Part shown: positions 42,726 to 50,855 of the stretch, piece after piece
Layout: each line of letters starts with the position of its first letter
Position numbering within the stretch: the stretch's first letter is position 1
Source of the DNA: Paracoccaceae bacterium
GTDB taxonomy: Bacteria > Pseudomonadota > Alphaproteobacteria > Rhodobacterales > Rhodobacteraceae
NCBI GenBank assembly: GCA_002709405.1
Contig: PAQV01000063.1
Coordinates: 1 to 64,000 of the forward strand
Reading direction: 5' to 3'
DNA length: 64,000 bases
Translations under genes and position numbers: made by a program
Notes under the pieces: generated by a model
Database searches by the model: none
What the model was told of the DNA's origin: nothing
What the model saw: only the letters and a program-made list of their open reading frames with translations

Positions 42726-44428
42726 CGCAGCATGTACCTTCTGGACAGGGGCACCAGCGTGGCCGGAGGCGCCGTCAGCAGCAGCCCATCGGCCCGCACC
42801 TCGAAGGTCTGCGGGTCGACCTCGACATGGGGCATCGCCGCGTTGCGGATCATGTGGCGCTTGGTCAGATGCCGCACGGACTTGATCTGAATGGCCCGCT
42901 TGTCGAGGCGCAGCCGCTCCTTCACCCCGTCCTGCATGGCGATTTCCGAAAAGAAGTTCACGCCCAGTTCCTGCGGCGCCTTGCCCAGCGACCCCCAGAG
43001 GGGCCGTTGCACAAGCGGTTCGGAGGCCGAAAGCGAGCCATTCCCGTCGCCCATCCGGGCCCAGGCCACGAAGCCCGACTTGACCACCATCACCGGCTTG
43101 ATCCCGAAGCTTTCGCGCGGCCAGATCACCAGGTCGGCGATCTTGCCCGGCTCGATCGATCCGATGTGGTCCTCGATCCCCACTGCGATCGCCGGATTGA
43201 TCGTCAGCTTGGCGACATAGCGCTTGACCCTTTCGTTGTCGGCGCTGGCGGTGGTTTCCTCGGGCAGGCGGCCGACCCGATCCTTCATGACAGAGGCCAG
43301 CTGCCAGCAATTGGCCACGTTTTCGGCCAGCCGGCCCATGCCCTGGGTGTCGGTGCCAAAGATGGAAATGGCGCCCATGTCGTGCAGGAAATCCTCGGCC
43401 ACCATGGATTGCGCCCGCACCCGGCTGTCGCCGAAGGCCACGTCCTCGGGCGCGTTGTAGTCCAGCTGGTGGGCGATCATTGCCATGGGCAGGCCTTCCT
43501 CCAGCGCGTAGGGCGTGAAGGGGTTGGTCGGGTTGGTCGAGGACGGGATGACGTTGTCCCAGCTGACCACCTTCAGCAGGTCCGGAGCATGGCCTCCGCC
43601 CGCGCCTTCGACATGGTACATGTGGATGGTCCGGCCCTCGCAGGCGGCCATCGTGTCCTCGGCAAAGCCGAATTCGTTGATGGAATCGGTGTGCAGGTGA
43701 ACCGCGAAATCATGGCGGTCGGCCGCGATCAGAGATCCGTCGATGACCGACGGCGCGGCCCCGAAATCCTCGTGGATCTTGACCGACATGCCACCGGCCC
43801 GCACCGATTCCACGACCGAGTCCGGGTCCGACGACCCCCGCCCGAAGAGGGCGAAGTTCAGGGGCGAATGCTCGGTCCCCTGCAGGAACCGGCTGAAGGT
43901 GGTCTTTGACCCGCTGCCCACCTCGAACAGCGCACCGGGCCCGCCCCCGATCAGCGTGGTGGTGCCCCCGGCCAGCGCGTGGTCCGATTGCTCGGGCGAG
44001 CCGATATGGCCGTGGCATTCGATCGCCCCGGCCGTCACGATGAATTTCTGGCCCGGCAAGGGCGTCGTGGTCGAGCCAACCACCAGGTCGGGATGCACCC
44101 CGGGCATGATGTCGGGGTTGCCAGCCTTGCCGATGCCCACGATCTTGCCGTCCTTGATGCCGATGTCGGCCTTCACGATGCCCACCACCGCGTCGATGAT
44201 CGTGGCATTCATGATCACGATGTCCAGCGCCCCGGTCGAGGTCCGCGCATGGGGCGTGATCCCCTCTCCGTCGCGGAAGGACTTGCCCGCCCCGATCATC
44301 AGCTCGTCGCCCGGGCGGGTCAGGTCGTCCTCGATCTCGATCCACAGGTTGGTGTCGCCCAGGCGAACCATGTCGCCCTTGGTCGGACCGTAGTTTTCGG
44401 CATAGGCGCGGCGGGTCATCGTTACCAT
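42722..44428 (-). CDS. ureC: Urease alpha subunit (catalytic), divergent, flap Cys replaced by Ala
   Basis: Ni-dependent amidohydrolase converting urea to ammonia and carbamate, 568 residues. Metal-site features are kept: HxH in [12 protein letters not shown] near residue 134, the carbamylated Lys in VKIHEDFGA near residue 215, His in [11 protein letters not shown], His in [11 protein letters not shown], and the Asp of [10 protein letters not shown] near residue 360. The mobile-flap segment, usually VCHHLD, reads IAHQLD: the general-acid His stays but the inhibitor-reactive Cys is Ala. Several other usually invariant stretches differ ([14 protein letters not shown]), so this is a divergent urease clade. 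Start 44428 gives family length. Confidence 0.92.
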   Translation of the reverse strand: MVTMTRRAYAENYGPTKGDMVRLGDTNLWIEIEDDLTRPGDELMIGAGKSFRDGEGITPHARTSTGALDIVIMNATIIDAVVGIVKADIGIKDGKIVGIGKAGNPDIMPGVHPDLVVGSTTTPLPGQKFIVTAGAIECHGHIGSPEQSDHALAGGTTTLIGGGPGALFEVGSGSKTTFSRFLQGTEHSPLNFALFGRGSSDPDSVVESVRAGGMSVKIHEDFGAAPSVIDGSLIAADRHDFAVHLHTDSINEFGFAEDTMAACEGRTIHMYHVEGAGGGHAPDLLKVVSWDNVIPSSTNPTNPFTPYALEEGLPMAMIAHQLDYNAPEDVAFGDSRVRAQSMVAEDFLHDMGAISIFGTDTQGMGRLAENVANCWQLASVMKDRVGRLPEETTASADNERVKRYVAKLTINPAIAVGIEDHIGSIEPGKIADLVIWPRESFGIKPVMVVKSGFVAWARMGDGNGSLSASEPLVQRPLWGSLGKAPQELGVNFFSEIAMQDGVKERLRLDKRAIQIKSVRHLTKRHMIRNAAMPHVEVDPQTFEVRADGLLLTAPPATLVPLSRRYMLR

Positions 44429-44438
44429 GTCAGCCCCC

Positions 44439-45134
44439 TCACGCGCCCAGGTAGCCGGATTGGGCGGCGCGCGCGAGCGCGGTATCGCGCGCGCCGTCCT
44501 GGTCGAGGGGGCCTTGCGCCAACCCACCCTCGCCCGAGACCCGACGGTTGCCCCCGAACGCCACGAGGCGCACCGTCTTGGTCATGCCCGGCTCGAACCG
44601 CACGCCCAGCCCGGAGGGCCGGTCCAGTTTCATGCCCCAGGCCAGCGACCTGTCGAATTGCAGGGCGCGGTTGGCCTCGAAGAAATGGCTGTGGCTGCGC
44701 ACCTGGATGTCGCGGTCTCCGGTGTTGGTGACCTCCAGCTCGACCGCCTCGCGGTCGGCGAACAGCTCGATCGTGTCGTCGGGCGTGACGATTTCGCCCG
44801 GCACCATGTCACTGGCCGGCTCATCCTCGGCCGGGCCGATGGGTTCGAACAGGGCCATGGCCTTGGTGCCCTCGGCAAAGGGGCATTCCAGGTAGATCAT
44901 CTTGACCATGTCGGCCACGCCCGGTTCCACGTCGGCCGTCGTCAGCAAGCGTCCGGCCATGTCGCGGATGTCCTCGTAATCCATGTCCCGGCGGGCGGCG
45001 AACATACATTCGTCGGTCAGCAGGGCAACCGCCTCGGGATAGCTCAGCCGCACCCCGTGGGCCTTGTTGCGCCGGGCCATTTCGGCGGCGGTGAAGATGA
45101 TCATCCGGTCCATTTCGGTCGGCGTCAGGTTCAT
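44439..45134 (-). CDS. ureAB: Fused urease gamma-beta subunit
   Basis: A single 231-residue protein with the gamma domain (residues about 1-100: MNLTPTEMDRMIIFTAAEMA, GVRLSYPEAVALLTDECMF) joined to the beta domain (about 117-225: PGEIVTPDDTIELFADR, VTNTGDRDIQVRSHSHFFEANRAL, GMKLDRPSG). Most alphaproteobacteria have separate ureA and ureB; the fused form is known from Helicobacter and some actinobacteria. A gaggagaga box precedes 45134; the open frame begins 28 codons earlier inside ureF. Ten bases separate it from ureC. Confidence 0.92.
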   Translation of the reverse strand: MNLTPTEMDRMIIFTAAEMARRNKAHGVRLSYPEAVALLTDECMFAARRDMDYEDIRDMAGRLLTTADVEPGVADMVKMIYLECPFAEGTKAMALFEPIGPAEDEPASDMVPGEIVTPDDTIELFADREAVELEVTNTGDRDIQVRSHSHFFEANRALQFDRSLAWGMKLDRPSGLGVRFEPGMTKTVRLVAFGGNRRVSGEGGLAQGPLDQDGARDTALARAAQSGYLGA

Positions 45135-45144
45135 GGCTCTCTCC

Positions 45145-45810
45145 TCAGGTGGCAAACATGCGCTGCGCGCGCAGGGGGGCTCGGGCAATGGCGATGTCGC
45201 TGATCGGGGTGAAGGCATGGGCGTCGTCCGACGGATCCCGCGCCAACAGGTGTTCCAGGTGTCCCCCGGCCTCGGCCATGACCGCCTGGCCGTCCAGGTG
45301 CCCGACAGTGCCCAGCCGCACCGCCGCGCTGACCAGCCCGGTGATCAGGGTCCAGCCCGCCAGCAGCTCGGCCGCGCCCAGGTCCAGACCGATGTCGCGC
45401 GCCGCAATCGCCTGCGCGGGCGGCAGATGCCCCGGAGCCGCATCAAGACGCGCCCGGTACAGAGCAGCCATCTCGCCCCCAAGCCGCGCATGCACGCCGA
45501 TCAGCGCCCGCCCGGCCCGGCGCGAGCCCTGGCGCATTTCGGCGCTCAGGGTCAGCGCCTCGGTCTCGTGGTCGACCTCTTCGATCCCGTCGATATCGGC
45601 CGCAAAGGCCCGGCGCAGCAGCACCCGGTCCATGCTGTCCCACCGATGGGCCAGCTGGTCGACGACGAACCCCTGCAGGGCCGCCCGTCCGCGCGGCAGG
45701 TGGCCGTCGATCTCCAGCCCCTCCACGCCCCAGGAAAAGGCAAACCCGCCGGCCGGAAAGTTGCTGTCCCCGTGCTGCAACAGGGTCAGGATGGTCCGCA
45801 TGTCATGCAT
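45145..45810 (-). CDS. ureF: Urease accessory protein UreF
   Basis: Member of the UreDFG activation complex, GTPase-regulating for UreG. The 221-residue all-helical protein has the conserved LLQHGDSNFPAGGFAFSWGVEGL near the start in shortened form, and LITGLVSAAVRLGTVGHLDGQ near residue 160. Overlaps ureE by 8 bases. Order here is ureE-ureF-ureAB-ureC-ureG-ureD. Confidence 0.92.
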   Translation of the reverse strand: MHDMRTILTLLQHGDSNFPAGGFAFSWGVEGLEIDGHLPRGRAALQGFVVDQLAHRWDSMDRVLLRRAFAADIDGIEEVDHETEALTLSAEMRQGSRRAGRALIGVHARLGGEMAALYRARLDAAPGHLPPAQAIAARDIGLDLGAAELLAGWTLITGLVSAAVRLGTVGHLDGQAVMAEAGGHLEHLLARDPSDDAHAFTPISDIAIARAPLRAQRMFAT

Positions 45811-46243
45811 CGCGCACCAGCCCCTGGTCGATCAGGTTGGCGATCCGCGCCCGGTAGGTGTCGACATCGCCATCCAGAAGGACCTCCAGCACCTCGCCGT
45901 CAAAACGCCCCCGCCAGTGCAGGTTGCCCGCGTGCCAGCCCAGTTGCAGGGCGGCTTCGGTGTCGCGCGGGATCAGCCGCCAGACCGCCTGTTCGCCAAA
46001 ACGCGCGACAATGGCCCGGCTGTCGTCCATGGCCAGCACCGCCCCGTCGAACAGCGCCTGGTCGCGGTCGATGGACACTGCGCAATCGGTGCCCCGGTCG
46101 GTGGTCAAACGGAACCGCTTGCGCCCGGCCTCGTGGGCCGGCACGAACAGGTATTCGATCCCGTCCCTATGCTCCAACCGGTGCAGCGCGGCATGCACCT
46201 CGGGGTCGTCGGCCCGCCCCAATATTCCGTGAACACGCAGCAT
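45803..46243 (-). CDS. ureE: Urease accessory protein UreE (no His tail)
   Basis: Nickel-storage chaperone, 146 residues: N-terminal peptide-binding domain and C-terminal metallochaperone domain with LGWHAGNLHWRGRFDG near residue 100, whose His corresponds to the conserved nickel-binding dimer site. The His-rich C-terminal tail found in Klebsiella is absent; the protein ends DQGLVRDA. Start 46243 gives MLRVHGILG; the frame extends 17 codons into the upstream gene. Confidence 0.88.
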   Translation of the reverse strand: MLRVHGILGRADDPEVHAALHRLEHRDGIEYLFVPAHEAGRKRFRLTTDRGTDCAVSIDRDQALFDGAVLAMDDSRAIVARFGEQAVWRLIPRDTEAALQLGWHAGNLHWRGRFDGEVLEVLLDGDVDTYRARIANLIDQGLVRDA

Positions 46244-46253
46244 CAAAGGGCCC

Positions 46254-47921
46254 TCAATGGGTGTCGAACAGGGCCTGGAACGCGGCCACCGCACCTGCGG
46301 TCGCGGCCTTCTCGGCCTCGGTCGGGTTGGCGGGGTCGGCAGCCACGGGCAGCGAGCCCAGTTTCAGCAGGCAGGCCATCAGCAGCAGCCGAGCCTTGGT
46401 CGCCGTCAGGTTCAGCCCGGCGATCGTCAGCCCGTCCACGTCGGCAAAGCCCTCCATCGCCGCCCGGCCCGTCTTGACCACGGGTGCCCCGCAATAGATC
46501 GCCCGGCGCAGCATCTTCATGCGCAGTTCGGACGTGGCCATGCCATAGGGCACCAGCCCCTCGATGATGAACCCGGCGGGCCGGCCCAGCGACATCTTGT
46601 GGCGGATGGTAAAGGCCAGCTCGGCCTCGCCCGCCTCGTCATCGCCGAATTCCTCGGCCCCGTAGCCGCCATCCTTGATGATCGCGACCGAGGGAATGGC
46701 CGAGGCCAGCAGCTTGCCGCCCTCTTTCACCGGGCAGTCGATGACCGACACCGCCCCGCTGTCGTCCATCTGCGCGGCCTTCACCACATCGGGCAGCTTG
46801 GCCAGGGTCAGGTCGGACGTGGCACAGTATTTATAGGCCGGCAGATAGGTGACGTAGGGCACCCCGTGGTGTGTCAGCTGGCCGATGATGCCCCCGTGCC
46901 CGCCCGTGGCCACGTAGCCCCCGGGCCGCGCGTCGACCTTCTGGACCTCGCGCGCGGCGAACATCTGCTGTTCCTGGATCACCACCGTCCCGCAGCGGTT
47001 GCCCCCTGCCCCGTCCTTCCAGATGCCCGACGCGATATAGCGCACGGAATCGTAGATATTCGCCGGCCCGTCGGCCGAGATCTGGCCCTGCGGCCGCTGC
47101 GCGGCATTGCACGAGATCGGCTTGTCCGTGTCGATCAGCAGGTTGAACCAATAGGCGCTTTCCTCCACCTGCGGAGACCCCTGGGTCCAAACCAGCCCGT
47201 CGTACTCGGGATTGTCGGCGATGGCCTGCACGTCATTGGTGATCTTGGCCAGCATCGGGCGCGGCGGCGACATGGCCAGGTGGTAGGGCTTGTAGGCGTA
47301 GAAGTCCTTGCCCATGGCCTCGGGCGGGATGTCGCCCTCGCCCGTGTCCGACCTATCTGCCTCTGGCAGGCCGTTGCGCCAGCCCCCCGGCGGCGCGGGG
47401 CGGTAGAAATCCACGTCCGCAAGGGCCGAGATCAGCCCGGACGTCCCGTCGACCCCCACCTGCAACCGGTCGATTTCGTCGAAGGACCGCGAGCCATCGG
47501 GGAAGAACCCCTGCCGGGCCTTCTCGCCCCCCGGCACGGTGCATTCCTCGTCCCACGGGCTGCCATCGGCCTGCATCGCCATGTAGGGCAGCGGGTAAAG
47601 GCCGTCCTCTGGCGTCAATTCGATTTCGTAGACGGGCACATCCGCATCAGAGGTCTTCTCGGTCGAAAACCCGGCCGCCGTCATGTAGCCGTCGGGCGGG
47701 CCGTAATACTCGGCCGCGTCCTTTTCCAGCGGATGGGCCGAGTATTGTTCGACATAGACCTTCACGGGTGCGGCAAGTTTCTGCGCCCGCAGGGCATCGT
47801 ATTTCAGCCCCGACACGGGCATCCCCGCCCGCGCCCGCGCCTTGTCCGACGTCACCAGGGGCGGCGTGTTCTGGATCGTTGCCGTCGGGCCGGCCATATG
47901 GGCAATGCGGACGCGGGTCAT
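46254..47921 (-). CDS. Asparaginase-like protein with altered catalytic loop
   Basis: A 555-residue protein whose middle and C-terminal parts follow the L-asparaginase fold: DGLVWTQGSPQVEESAYW, DTDKPISCNAAQRP, SADGPANIYDSVR, VVIQEQQMFAAREVQK, and PAGFIIEGLVPYGMAT followed by the LLLMACLLKLGSLP helix. In ordinary asparaginases the second loop reads THGTDT-x-EE; here GSPQ replaces GTDT, so the catalytic Thr is Ser and the Asp is Pro, by my alignment. It may have another amide activity or be a binding protein. Sits between formamidase and ureE in one operon. Confidence 0.72.
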   Translation of the reverse strand: MTRVRIAHMAGPTATIQNTPPLVTSDKARARAGMPVSGLKYDALRAQKLAAPVKVYVEQYSAHPLEKDAAEYYGPPDGYMTAAGFSTEKTSDADVPVYEIELTPEDGLYPLPYMAMQADGSPWDEECTVPGGEKARQGFFPDGSRSFDEIDRLQVGVDGTSGLISALADVDFYRPAPPGGWRNGLPEADRSDTGEGDIPPEAMGKDFYAYKPYHLAMSPPRPMLAKITNDVQAIADNPEYDGLVWTQGSPQVEESAYWFNLLIDTDKPISCNAAQRPQGQISADGPANIYDSVRYIASGIWKDGAGGNRCGTVVIQEQQMFAAREVQKVDARPGGYVATGGHGGIIGQLTHHGVPYVTYLPAYKYCATSDLTLAKLPDVVKAAQMDDSGAVSVIDCPVKEGGKLLASAIPSVAIIKDGGYGAEEFGDDEAGEAELAFTIRHKMSLGRPAGFIIEGLVPYGMATSELRMKMLRRAIYCGAPVVKTGRAAMEGFADVDGLTIAGLNLTATKARLLLMACLLKLGSLPVAADPANPTEAEKAATAGAVAAFQALFDTH

Positions 47922-47928
47922 TCGGGTC

Positions 47929-48873
47929 TTATCCTTTTGGAGCGAAATTGGCCTTGGGCATCATCATGTGGACGCCCTTGTTGACGTTGACCGTCTGGGT
48001 GACGTGCAGGTCTCCGGCCAGCGAACACAGCATGTAGGCCTCGGGCGCGCTCAGCCCGGCCTTGTCGCCCAGCCAGTCGATCATCTCGCGCAGGGCCTTC
48101 ACGCTGCACTGGTCCAGGTCGGGATCCATGCCCATGGTGATGTAGCTGTCGGGCGTCTCGGCCCGGGGATAATTGAAACTCGGCTCTTCGATCAGGTCGA
48201 AGACAAAGGTGCCTTCCAAAGCGGTCTCGATCGCGGTGATGCAGACCTCGCCGTCGCCCTGGGCGCCATGGCCATCCCCGCACGAGAACATGCCGCCCTC
48301 GGTGTGCACCGGCAGGTACAGCGTCGTGCCCGCGACCAGTTCCTTGTTGTCGAGGTTCCCCCCGGTGCTTTCGGGCGCCACCGAGGTCATCTTGCCCCAG
48401 CCCGCCGGAGGGGCCAGGCCCATCACCCCGAAGAACGGTTTGACCGGCAGTTTCAGCCCCCAGGGCATCGTCGCCGTCATCGTGTCGGCATCCAGCGGGA
48501 TGTTGTTGTAGATCACCTCGTCGTAATCGTGGGGCAGCGTGCCCTTCTTCGGGATGATCAGGTTGAAGCCCCAGTCCTGGCGCAGCTTCACCTCTTCGAT
48601 GTGGATGGCCAGGACCATGCCGGGCTTGGCCCCCTCGACGGCCACCGGGCCGGTCAGGATGTGCGGGCCGAAGGGGGTCAGGGCCTCGTGGATGCCGGCC
48701 AGTTCGGGCGGGATGTGGAATTTCGCCGGATCGGGCAGCACTTCGGGCGTGCCGGTCACGGTCTCGATGGTCACGCGGTCGCCCGGTTTCACGGTCAGGG
48801 CGGGCGGCACCGAGGCATCGAACAGCCCCCACTGGCACGTGTCGGGCGAAGCGGTCAGTCGATAATCTGTCAC
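47929..48873 (-). CDS. Acetamidase/formamidase family amidohydrolase
   Basis: Enzyme of the FmdA/AmdA family (formamide or short aliphatic amides to acid plus ammonia), 314 residues. Landmarks: GPHILTGPVAVEGAKPGMVL near residue 74, TGGNLDNKEL near residue 172, and FSCGDGHGAQGDGEV near residue 200. It precedes the asparaginase-like gene by 7 bases and starts the enzymatic part of the urease operon, 114 bases after the binding-protein gene. Confidence 0.92.
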   Translation of the reverse strand: MTDYRLTASPDTCQWGLFDASVPPALTVKPGDRVTIETVTGTPEVLPDPAKFHIPPELAGIHEALTPFGPHILTGPVAVEGAKPGMVLAIHIEEVKLRQDWGFNLIIPKKGTLPHDYDEVIYNNIPLDADTMTATMPWGLKLPVKPFFGVMGLAPPAGWGKMTSVAPESTGGNLDNKELVAGTTLYLPVHTEGGMFSCGDGHGAQGDGEVCITAIETALEGTFVFDLIEEPSFNYPRAETPDSYITMGMDPDLDQCSVKALREMIDWLGDKAGLSAPEAYMLCSLAGDLHVTQTVNVNKGVHMMMPKANFAPKG

Positions 48874-48987
48874 GGGGAATGGTCCTGTTGGTCGGGAAGG
48901 CGCGGCAGGGTATTGGCGTCTGCCACTATTGTAACCGCAGGAAATCAGGGATGGGCGCCGGGGGAAAGACCCCGGCGCCGCCAGAGA

Positions 48988-50577
48988 TCACTTTTCGATG
49001 GTGATCGGGGTCAGGTCCTGGAACCAGTTCTGAGCCTGCACGAAGCCCTTCACATGCGGCGCCAGGGCGCGCGGGTTCAGGTCATGCACGATGTAGAGTT
49101 CCATCGCTTCCTCGACCGAGATCTCGTTCATCTTCGTGAACAGCTCTTTCTGCTTGTCGAGGTCGAAGGTCTTCATCGCCTCGTCGCCCAGGGCGTCGAT
49201 TTCCTCGTTGGAATGCATGCCCCAGTTACAGCAGTTCGGCGTCTGGTAGCTTGTCATCCAGCGCTTCATGATGCCCTGCACCGGGTCCAGCGGCGCCATC
49301 GAGAAGTTGATCGCGTTGAACTCGCTGCCTTCGCCGCCGCCGTAGAACACACCGATCAGCGCGTTCCAGTCCATCGGCACCAGTTCCACCTCGAAGCCCG
49401 CGGCTTCCAGCTGTTCCTTGACCAGTTCGTTCATCGGCAGGGGCTGCATCTGGCCGGACCCGGACGTCGAGATCCCGACCTTGATCGTGCAGGGCATGCA
49501 CCCGGCTTCTTCCAGCAGCGACTTGGCCTTGTCGGTGTCATAGTTGTAGACAACCGGGTCGCCGTACCACGGCTGGCTTTCGATCAGCGACTGGTAAGCC
49601 GGCGCGGCCACGCCCTGCAGCATCTCGACGATCTCGTCGCGGTTCACCGCATAGTTCGCCGCCTGGCGGACCAGCTTGTTGTCGAACGGCGGCATGGATT
49701 CGTTCAGCATGTAATCCCAGTTGTGCGGATAGGGCACAGTGATGATCTGCATGCCCGACCCTTTCAGGCGCGGGATCGTATCCGGCGACGGGGCCTCGAT
49801 AAAATCGACCTGGCCCGACAGCAATGCCGCCGCGCGGGTCGAGGCTTCGGGCATCGGGATCAGTTCCAGGAAGTCATGCTGGGGGATGCGCTCGGGGTTC
49901 CAGTACTCGGCGTTCTTGGCCAGCATGATGCGCTCATGCGGCACGACGCTTTCGAACTTGTACGGCCCGGTGCCGGCCGGATCCTCGCGGTACTTTTCAT
50001 AATCATAACCCAGCTCTTCGACCTTGCAGGGCGAGATCTGGAAGAACTGCGCCAGCTCGTAAGGCAGCATCGACACCGGCTTGGGCGTGGTGATCTCGAC
50101 GGTGAAGTCGTCGACCTTGGCCACGCTGGCAATGTTCACGACGCTCGACCGCTGCATCCCGGCATGGCGGGTGTTGTACTGGGGCGAGGTGTCGTCCTTG
50201 ACCCGCCCGACGTTCCACAGGAAGGCATCCGCGTTCCAGTCGCAGCCGTCGTGGAAGGTGACGCCCTCGCGCAGGGTAAAGGTCCAGACGGTGGGATCGT
50301 CGGTGATTTCCCAGCCGGTGGCCAGGCCCGGGTAGATGTCGGACACCTCTTCCGAACTGGACAGGTCCCACAGGGCCAGCGTGTCGTACAGCGTGAAGCC
50401 CAGGAAGCGATAGCCTTCATAGCCCTGGTCCGGGGCGCCGGTGTAATCGGGGATGTCCGCGGCGGTCATGGCCACGCGCAGGGTCGTCTGGGACTGGGCA
50501 GTGCCTGGTGCGGCAACGGCGCCAAGGGCAAGACAGGCGCCCGAAACGATGGCCATGGCCTCTCGTTTGGAAAGCAT
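48988..50577 (-). CDS. Extracellular solute-binding protein, family 5 (peptide/nickel/amide ABC importer)
   Basis: Periplasmic receptor of an Opp/Dpp-type importer, 529 residues with a Sec signal peptide (about residues 1-28, ending in APGTAQSQ). Family 5 marks: LATGWEITDDPTVWTFTLREGV, GTGPYKFESVVPHERIMLAKN near residue 190, and RQAANYAVNRDEIVEML near residue 290. GGAG precedes the ATG at 50577. No permeases or ATPases adjoin it; the importer genes 14 kb away (30449-34454) lack a binding protein, so the two halves probably combine. Site C of the shared operator lies 106 bases upstream. Confidence 0.93.
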   Translation of the reverse strand: MLSKREAMAIVSGACLALGAVAAPGTAQSQTTLRVAMTAADIPDYTGAPDQGYEGYRFLGFTLYDTLALWDLSSSEEVSDIYPGLATGWEITDDPTVWTFTLREGVTFHDGCDWNADAFLWNVGRVKDDTSPQYNTRHAGMQRSSVVNIASVAKVDDFTVEITTPKPVSMLPYELAQFFQISPCKVEELGYDYEKYREDPAGTGPYKFESVVPHERIMLAKNAEYWNPERIPQHDFLELIPMPEASTRAAALLSGQVDFIEAPSPDTIPRLKGSGMQIITVPYPHNWDYMLNESMPPFDNKLVRQAANYAVNRDEIVEMLQGVAAPAYQSLIESQPWYGDPVVYNYDTDKAKSLLEEAGCMPCTIKVGISTSGSGQMQPLPMNELVKEQLEAAGFEVELVPMDWNALIGVFYGGGEGSEFNAINFSMAPLDPVQGIMKRWMTSYQTPNCCNWGMHSNEEIDALGDEAMKTFDLDKQKELFTKMNEISVEEAMELYIVHDLNPRALAPHVKGFVQAQNWFQDLTPITIEK

Positions 50578-50682
50578 GGATTGGTCTCCTGTTGGTCGGC
50601 AGCAGCTGCCGGAACTTCGATCCGCCGCAACCGGGCCACACGCCCGGCCATCGGCCAGCAACAGGTTCTAATCTCTTTGGCA

Positions 50683-50698
50683 AAAGTTGTAATTACAA
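50683..50698 (-). promoter_or_regulatory. Putative MarR-type operator, site C
   Basis: Read on the minus strand: TTGTAATTACAACTTT, whose first 12 bases are a perfect palindrome. It matches site B at 14 of 16 positions and lies 106-121 bases upstream of the binding-protein ATG. Confidence 0.65.
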
Positions 50699-50855
50699 AT
50701 AAATTCGTGACTCTCGCGACCCACCCGCAAACGGATGACGCAAAAATGAACAGACGGGCCAGGGGCGGACCGGGCCCCTGTTCCTTTGAAACGACATGAA
50801 TTTGGCGAATGCGCGGGCCGCGCTTGGATCACGGGCCAAGAGGGGCAGCGGGATG

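Noticed and set aside
47842-50799. 985-codon + frame opposite formamidase and the binding protein
   Set aside because: Antisense shadow; the minus-strand genes have complete motifs and a signal peptide.
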